Shown here piece by piece: positions 1 through 5,246 of a stretch of 5,246 nt of DNA. A program made the position numbers and the translations under genes. Source of the stretch: Flavobacterium sp. (lineage in GTDB: Bacteria; Bacteroidota; Bacteroidia; Flavobacteriales; Flavobacteriaceae); contig JAUXNR010000126.1 of NCBI GenBank assembly GCA_030682755.1, positions 1 to 5,246 on the forward strand, in the 5' to 3' direction. Numbering within the stretch: the first letter of the stretch is position 1; each line of letters begins with the position of its first letter. The notes under the pieces are model-generated. The model made no database searches. It worked only from the letters and a program-made list of their open reading frames with translations, and was not told the DNA's origin.

Positions 1-1
1 T

Positions 2-994
2 ACGTATGATCAATTTAGCGAATTGGTGAATACAACCGATTTTAGTAGAATTGACAATTCCATAGGAACTTTTTTTGAATATACGTATTGCAATGATGAC
101 GATTTGAGTTATGTTTTGGGAGGAAGAATTGATTACCACAATCGTTTAGGAGTTTTTGTAACACCAAGAGCTCATTTGCGTTACAAACCTTTTGAAAAAA
201 CAACTTTTAGAGTTTCTGCCGGAAGAGGAAAAAGAAGTGCCAATATTTTTGCCGAAAACCAACAACTTTTTGCATCATCTCGTCAATTTCAAATTTTGGA
301 CACAGGTGGTAAAATATATGGTTTAGATGCTGAAATTGCATGGAATTATGGCTTTAGTTTTTTACAAGGATTTAAAGTTTTTGGAAAAGAAGCTGAATTT
401 TCAGTAGATTTTTATCGAACCGATTTTCAAAACCAAGCTATTGTGGATGTGGATAATAGTCCGCAACAAGTACTTTTTTATAACCTTGACGGAAAATCAT
501 TTGCCAATAGTTTGCAAGTAGATTTGAGTTATCAAATTTCACAACATTTCAATATTAGAACAGCTTATAAATATTATGATGTTCAAACCGATTACACCAT
601 TGGTTTAGTTGAAAGGCCTTTGCAAGCCAAGCATCGTTTTTTTACAAACATTGCTTATGAAACACATGTTAAAGATAACGGGCAACAATGGAAATTTGAT
701 TTTACTTATAATTGGATGGGAAAACAACGTTTACCAAGAACGCAATCCAATCCTGAGGAATATCGTTTAAAAGAATTTACAAATCCTTTTTCAGTGATGA
801 ATGCCCAAGTAACCAAAACGTTTTCAAGAACTTTCGAAATCTATGTTGGTGCTGAAAATTTTGGCAATTACCAACAAAAAAATGCTATTTTAGGAAGTAA
901 TGACCCTTTTGGTGCGTATTTTGATAGTTCAATGGTGTATGCTCCGGTTTTTGGGGCGATGTATTATGCAGGTTTACGGTTTAAAATTCAATAA
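2..994 (+). CDS. TonB-dependent outer-membrane receptor, C-terminal part (5' end outside window)
   Basis: The reading frame is open to the left edge, so about 330 residues of the C-terminal beta-barrel are seen and the TTG at 23 is not a true start; plug domain and signal peptide lie upstream. What is seen is alternating aromatic/polar strands and long polar loops, for example SFANSLQVDLSYQ, FNIRTAYKYYDVQTDY and FEIYVGAENFGNYQQKNA, ending in the strand MYYAGLRFKIQ. This is the pattern of the last strands of a TonB-dependent receptor. Such receptors sit in the outer membrane and import scarce ligands (metal chelates, cofactors, glycans) using TonB-ExbB-ExbD energy. The ligand cannot be read from this part. 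The HMA-domain gene 32 bases downstream suggests a metal or metal complex (inference). Family call is firm; substrate is open. Confidence 0.87.
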   Translation, partial: TYDQFSELVNTTDFSRIDNSIGTFFEYTYCNDDDLSYVLGGRIDYHNRLGVFVTPRAHLRYKPFEKTTFRVSAGRGKRSANIFAENQQLFASSRQFQILDTGGKIYGLDAEIAWNYGFSFLQGFKVFGKEAEFSVDFYRTDFQNQAIVDVDNSPQQVLFYNLDGKSFANSLQVDLSYQISQHFNIRTAYKYYDVQTDYTIGLVERPLQAKHRFFTNIAYETHVKDNGQQWKFDFTYNWMGKQRLPRTQSNPEEYRLKEFTNPFSVMNAQVTKTFSRTFEIYVGAENFGNYQQKNAILGSNDPFGAYFDSSMVYAPVFGAMYYAGLRFKIQ

Positions 995-1026
995 CAAACA
1001 ATAACAATTTCAAAAATCAAAAATAT

Positions 1027-1371
1027 ATGAAAAATATAGTTTTACTATTGATGATTTCTTTGATGGGAATTTCAGTTCAGGCTCAAGAAAAGAAAAACAA
1101 AAATGCAAAATACGATATTGAAGTCAATGGAAACTGTGATATGTGTAAAAAACGTATCGAAAAAGCCGCCTTGTCTGTCAAAGGAGTAAAGTCTGCTGTT
1201 TGGCACATTGATCATCAAGATTTGCATTTAGTTTTGGATGAAAATAAAGTATCTATAAATCAAGTGCACGAAGCCATTGCAAAAGTGGGTCACGATACAG
1301 ATAAAGTAAAAGCAAATGATGAAGTTTACAATGACCTTCACGGATGTTGTCAATATGAGAGAAAACAATAA
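1027..1371 (+). CDS. Exported heavy-metal-associated (HMA) domain protein with extra C-terminal HGCC motif
   Basis: A 114-residue protein. Residues 1-19 form a signal peptide (MKN, hydrophobic core, VQA then Q), so it is probably periplasmic. Residues 29-96 match an HMA ferredoxin-like fold: first strand YDIEV, metal loop GNCDMC with Cys37 and Cys40, helix KKRIEKAALSVKGV, then strand, helix and KVGHD. The usual GMTCxxC Met is replaced (GNCDMC). A second possible thiol site, HGCC (His105, Cys107, Cys108), lies in the C-terminal tail, and His60, His63, His67, His81 and His89 are also present. HMA domains bind soft metals, mostly Cu(I), and pass them to partners. It follows the TonB receptor by 32 bases, so a periplasmic metal-binding partner is plausible. 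The leader is A-rich without a Shine-Dalgarno sequence. A role in copper rather than zinc or another metal is inferred. Confidence 0.88.
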   Translation: MKNIVLLLMISLMGISVQAQEKKNKNAKYDIEVNGNCDMCKKRIEKAALSVKGVKSAVWHIDHQDLHLVLDENKVSINQVHEAIAKVGHDTDKVKANDEVYNDLHGCCQYERKQ

Positions 1372-1399
1372 ATAATTTTAAAGTGACTGAATTTTGGAG

Positions 1400-2140
1400 A
1401 TGAATTGGATTATAAAGAGGTTGGTTCTGATTATTTTTTTTGGTTATTTAACTAATGTAAATGCTCAGAACAAAAATGAAGACCAAGCCAATTGGTTTGC
1501 ATATGTTGGTCAAATTAAAATTGCTGAAAAAATCGGAATTCATGCAGAAGCTCAGTTTCGATTGGATGATAATTTGAATTATACGCGTCAAAATTTATTT
1601 AGATTTGGTGGAATTTATCATGTTAATTTAAAATTGAATTTGGCTTTAGGATATGGTTTAATAAACACGTACAGTCCAACATTTGATGATTATTTTGGTG
1701 AAAATAGGATTTGGCAACAATTGGTTTATAATCATAAATGGAAGGAAGATAAAAATCTAATGAATCATCGAATTCGGATAGAACAGCGATTTGTGGACAG
1801 ATTAGGAGTAGTTAATCAAAATACCGAAGTTGTTGCAACTCATTATCAAAATCGATTTCGCTATTTAAACAGAAATTTAATTCATTTTACTAATTTCAAA
1901 AATTCTACTAATACGTTATATGGAGTCATTCAATCAGAAGTTTTTTTGAATGTTGGTAAGAATAAAATCAATCCCAAATTCTTTGATCAAAATCGATTTT
2001 TTACAGGTTTAGGAATTCACTTCAAAGAACAAACCCGAATTGAATTAGGTTATATGAATCATTATTTAAATTTAAGCAGTGGTCCCGATTTAATGAATCA
2101 TACACTTTCATTTTCAATATTGCAGAATTTGAGCATTTAA
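1400..2140 (+). CDS. DUF2490 family exported protein, probable outer-membrane beta-barrel
   Basis: A 246-residue protein when started at ATG 1400; the in-frame TTG at 1394 would only add two residues before a normal signal peptide. Residues 1-22 (basic IIKR, hydrophobic LVLIIFFGYL, NVNA then Q) are a signal peptide with no lipobox Cys. The mature part begins with NWFAYVGQ and shows amphipathic strands with repeated aromatic and Arg residues: AEAQFRLDD, LFRFGGIYH, LALGYGL, NHRIRIEQRFVDR, YQNRFRYLNR, TGLGIHF, RIELGYMNHY and a final HTLSFSIL. The Trp/Phe near the N terminus, HRIRIEQRF and the LGYMNHY end fit DUF2490, a Bacteroidota family of unknown function predicted to form barrels. It lies 28 bases after the HMA gene and is followed by a terminator, so it is probably the last gene of that operon. 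No function is known to me. Confidence 0.82.
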   Translation: MNWIIKRLVLIIFFGYLTNVNAQNKNEDQANWFAYVGQIKIAEKIGIHAEAQFRLDDNLNYTRQNLFRFGGIYHVNLKLNLALGYGLINTYSPTFDDYFGENRIWQQLVYNHKWKEDKNLMNHRIRIEQRFVDRLGVVNQNTEVVATHYQNRFRYLNRNLIHFTNFKNSTNTLYGVIQSEVFLNVGKNKINPKFFDQNRFFTGLGIHFKEQTRIELGYMNHYLNLSSGPDLMNHTLSFSILQNLSI

Positions 2141-2149
2141 TAAAAAGCA

Positions 2150-2183
2150 AAAATCCGTCGAGAATTTCTTCGAGACGGATTTT
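2150..2183. terminator. Bidirectional intrinsic terminator between convergent genes
   Basis: A 10-bp perfect stem pairs 2150-2159 with 2174-2183 (aaaatccgtc / gacggatttt). Above it are two facing G-A mismatches (2160-2161 against 2172-2173), a 3-bp upper stem (gaa/ttc) and a TTTC loop at 2165-2168. On the + strand the stem runs into a T-rich stretch to about 2190; on the - strand it runs into TGCTTTTTATT. It begins 10 bases after the DUF2490 stop and lies 53 bases beyond the groEL stop, so it can end both transcripts. Confidence 0.85.
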
Positions 2184-2199
2184 TTATTTTGAGATTAGG

Positions 2200-2233
2200 C
2201 TAATCACTAATTACTAGTAACTAATCACTAATT
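2200..2233. repeat. 13-base direct repeat flanking a 10-base palindrome, downstream of groEL
   Basis: The sequence ctaatcactaatt occurs exactly at 2200-2212 and again at 2221-2233. Between and slightly overlapping them, 2211-2220 is the perfect palindrome ttactagtaa. Just to the left, gattag (2193-2198) is the inverse of ctaatc (2200-2205). The cluster ends 2 bases before the groEL stop codon, inside its 3' untranslated region. Function unknown; it may be a dispersed intergenic repeat or local duplication. Confidence 0.6.
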
Positions 2234-2235
2234 TA

Positions 2236-3876
<1,641 letters not shown>

Positions 3877-3916
3877 CTATTTAAATTGTTTGTTGTTTTT
3901 AAATTCTATTATCTAA

Positions 3917-4192
3917 TTATACGATAGCAAGAATATCATCCTCACGCATAATGAGGTAATCTTTGCCTTCTAGTTTTAATTCAGTTCCGGCATATTTGCC
4001 ATATAAAACAGTATCGCCAACTTTAACTGTCATGGTGTGATCTTTTTTACCATTACCAACAGCTACAACAATTCCTTTTTGTGGTTTTTCTTTGGCAGTG
4101 TCTGGAATAATGATTCCTGATGCAGTGGTAGTTTCGGCGGCAGCCGGTTCCACTAAAACACGATCTGAAAGGGGTTTAATGTTTACTGACAT
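3917..4192 (-). CDS. groES: Co-chaperonin GroES (Hsp10)
   Basis: A 91-residue protein, slightly shorter than E. coli GroES (97). Seven copies cap the GroEL ring and close the folding chamber. The N-terminal [12 protein letters not shown] is the standard first strand. The mobile loop spans about residues 19-34 ([16 protein letters not shown]); its GIII at 26-29 corresponds to the Ile-Val-Leu GroEL-binding tripeptide. [13 protein letters not shown] and [16 protein letters not shown] form the barrel, and the protein ends in [12 protein letters not shown]. The roof-loop segment (about 46-55, [10 protein letters not shown]) is basic, unlike the acidic E. coli loop. It is the first gene of the groES-groEL unit, with a 149-base upstream gap holding the secG terminator and a promoter region. 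The leader is A-rich with no Shine-Dalgarno sequence. Confidence 0.98.
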   Translation of the reverse strand: MSVNIKPLSDRVLVEPAAAETTTASGIIIPDTAKEKPQKGIVVAVGNGKKDHTMTVKVGDTVLYGKYAGTELKLEGKDYLIMREDDILAIV

Positions 4193-4236
4193 AAAATATA
4201 TTTTTTTATTTAATTAAATTTGTTGTTTTCCTAACA

Positions 4237-4269
4237 GTCAGAAATTATGCCACTTCATATAAAACTGAC
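4237..4269 (-). promoter_or_regulatory. Probable groES-groEL promoter/regulatory region
   Basis: Read on the - strand, this holds GTCAG (4269-4265), then TGGCAT (4252-4247), AATTT, and CTGAC (4241-4237). GTCAG and CTGAC are inverse copies 23 bases apart. TGGCAT followed after 5 bases by CTGA resembles the spacing of a sigma-54 promoter (TGGCAC-N5-TTGC), but the -12 element is poor. TAATTTCTG also partly resembles the Bacteroidota -7 box TAnnTTTG, without a clear -33 partner. It lies 45-77 bases before the groES ATG, downstream of the secG terminator, so a promoter somewhere here is required; which element is used is uncertain. Confidence 0.35.
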
Positions 4270-4292
4270 ATTATTTCATGCTGTTTTTTGAC

Positions 4293-4320
4293 AAAAAAAA
4301 ATCCCGAAATAATCGGGATT
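4293..4320 (-). terminator. Intrinsic terminator of the TPR-secG operon
   Basis: An 8-bp perfect stem pairs 4313-4320 with 4300-4307 (aatcccga / tcgggatt) around a 5-base loop at 4308-4312. On the - strand it is followed by an unbroken run of seven further T residues (4299-4293). It starts 21 bases beyond the secG stop codon and separates that unit from groES-groEL. Confidence 0.9.
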
Positions 4321-4341
4321 AATTGTAATTATACTTTATAA

Positions 4342-4692
4342 TTATTGATTTGCTTCAGAACTTGGCTCACCTTCAGTTGGAGTTGCCATCGGAGTAACAG
4401 GCTCTTGAACCGGAGCAGCTTGAACCGGAGCAGAAACGCCTTTATCAATTGTAATGGTATTGGTTTGACCAAAATCACTTAAACTGGATAATAAGATTAA
4501 AACAATTAAAATTATTCCAAGTGTCCAAGTACTTTTATCTAAAAAGTCTGTTGTTTTTTGTACGCCACCTAATTGTTGTGTTCCTCCAAATGATGATGAA
4601 AGACCTCCACCTTTAGGGTTTTGTACCATGATAACTATGATAAGTAAAACACAAACTACTGTTATTAAAAATAAGAAAATAGAGAAACTCAT
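4342..4692 (-). CDS. secG: Preprotein translocase subunit SecG
   Basis: A 116-residue inner-membrane protein, the small accessory subunit of the SecYEG channel that helps SecA-driven export. The topology is typical: TM1 at about residues 3-23 (IFLFLITVVCVLLIIVIM), a cytoplasmic loop with the family signature VQNPKGGGLSSSFGG at 23-37, and TM2 at about 55-72 (TWTLGIILIVLILLSSL). A low-complexity tail of about 44 residues, rich in Pro, Ala, Val, Glu and Thr (APVQAAPVQEPVTPMATP), follows TM2; such tails vary in Bacteroidota. The ATG lies 2 bases after the stop of the upstream TPR gene (TAA-CA-ATG), so translation is probably coupled and any initiation signal lies inside that gene. A hairpin terminator follows. 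The organism's Sec system exports the three signal-peptide or outer-membrane proteins in the left half, but there is no special link. Confidence 0.96.
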   Translation of the reverse strand: MSFSIFLFLITVVCVLLIIVIMVQNPKGGGLSSSFGGTQQLGGVQKTTDFLDKSTWTLGIILIVLILLSSLSDFGQTNTITIDKGVSAPVQAAPVQEPVTPMATPTEGEPSSEANQ

Positions 4693-4694
4693 TG

Positions 4695-5246
4695 TTATTG
4701 ATTATTTTGTTGTAAAATTTTTATGTCCTTAATTCGGTCTGCAAAGAAAATACTTTTTTCTGGATATTTCAAAATTAATATTTCGTATGCTTGAATTGCC
4801 TTTTGATATTTTTTTTGTTCCAAATATACTCGTGCTAAAGTTTCAGTCATTAATTGTGAAGAATCACTGCTTTCTGTAGTAATTACAGGCTTTTCAGTAA
4901 CTTCTCTTGCTGGAGTTATTTTTGGGTTTGATTCTATAAACTTGTCAATAAGTTCAATTTTTTTCTTTTTTGAATTGTCTTCAGTTTTGGGTTTTTCAAC
5001 TTGTTCCATGTTTAAAACAGCTTTTTCATTTGAATTTGAAGTTCTATCTATGGGTTGAATTCGTGTAATTTGCAACCATTCTTCAAAAGAATGCTTCTCT
5101 TTTTGTGAAAATGTAATAGGCTTCCCGATTTCTAATTTGTCTTCAATTTTTTCTTCCTCTTTTTGAATTAGATTTTCAGGTTCAATATTTTCAGCTATAG
5201 CTGTTGTAACTTCTTCAATAATTTCGATACTCTCTTCAGGTTGTTC
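4695..5246 (-). CDS. TPR-containing protein, N terminus outside window
   Basis: The frame is open to the right edge: 183 residues are visible, and the TTG at 5075 is an internal Leu codon in the continuous EEWLQITRIQ, not a start. The visible N-terminal part is strongly acidic (EQPEESIEIIEE, then KEEEKIEDKLE), followed by the block ITFSQKEKHSFEEWLQ, a Lys-rich stretch KKKKIELIDKFIESNPKI at about 4917-4964, and one clear tetratricopeptide repeat at about 4749-4847 (LARVYLEQKKYQKAIQAYEIL, then LKYPEKS). FEEWLQ, IDKFIESNPKI and the TPR blocks recall a flavobacterial hypothetical protein found before secG (recalled, not searched). No signal peptide or membrane segment is visible in this part. TPRs mediate protein contacts; no specific function can be assigned. 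It is translationally linked to secG by a 2-base gap. Confidence 0.85.
   Translation of the reverse strand, partial: EQPEESIEIIEEVTTAIAENIEPENLIQKEEEKIEDKLEIGKPITFSQKEKHSFEEWLQITRIQPIDRTSNSNEKAVLNMEQVEKPKTEDNSKKKKIELIDKFIESNPKITPAREVTEKPVITTESSDSSQLMTETLARVYLEQKKYQKAIQAYEILILKYPEKSIFFADRIKDIKILQQNNQ

Noticed and set aside
23..25. TTG as the start of the TonB receptor
   Set aside because: The frame continues open to the window edge and the protein lacks signal peptide and plug domain, so the real start is upstream.
4193..4341. CIRCE operator or HrcA-type control of groES
   Set aside because: No TTAGCACTC or GAGTGCTAA half-site is present in the region.
4342..4480. Possible frameshift or fusion giving the Pro/Ala-rich SecG tail
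   Set aside because: The frame is continuous, ends 21 bases before a good terminator, and low-complexity tails are common in SecG of this phylum.
5073..5075. TTG as the start of the TPR protein
   Set aside because: The same frame stays open for 57 more codons to the window edge and reads into protein-like sequence (KHSFEEWLQ), so the codon is internal.

Overview
The window looks like chromosomal DNA from a low-GC Bacteroidota, most likely a Flavobacteriaceae member (Flavobacterium or a close relative). The grounds are strong A/T bias, A-rich leaders without Shine-Dalgarno sequences, a TonB-dependent receptor and a DUF2490 protein of Bacteroidota type, and the order TPR protein - SecG - GroES - GroEL, which I recall from flavobacterial genomes. 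That order is from memory and was not searched.

Left half, + strand (1-2183): three closely spaced genes run rightwards. They are the C-terminal part of a TonB-dependent outer-membrane receptor (its start lies before the window), a small exported heavy-metal-associated (HMA) domain protein with CDMC and HGCC cysteine motifs, and an exported DUF2490 outer-membrane beta-barrel-like protein. Gaps of 32 and 28 bases and no visible internal terminator suggest one operon. A strong hairpin at 2150-2183 ends it. The likely theme is acquisition or handling of a soft metal such as copper at the outer membrane and periplasm. The metal is inferred.

Right half, - strand (2236-5246): two transcription units run leftwards. 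The first carries a TPR-containing protein (cut by the right edge) and secG, separated by 2 bases and ended by a hairpin plus T-tract at 4293-4320. The second is groES-groEL, with its own promoter region between 4193 and 4292 and the shared convergent terminator at 2150-2183. There is no CIRCE operator; a TGGCAT-containing element lies where a promoter is expected.

Most of the window is housekeeping DNA, and no clearly new system is visible. The points most worth following up are the receptor/HMA/DUF2490 set, the groES promoter region, an 11-base leader sequence shared by groES and groEL, and a small direct-repeat/palindrome cluster just after groEL.
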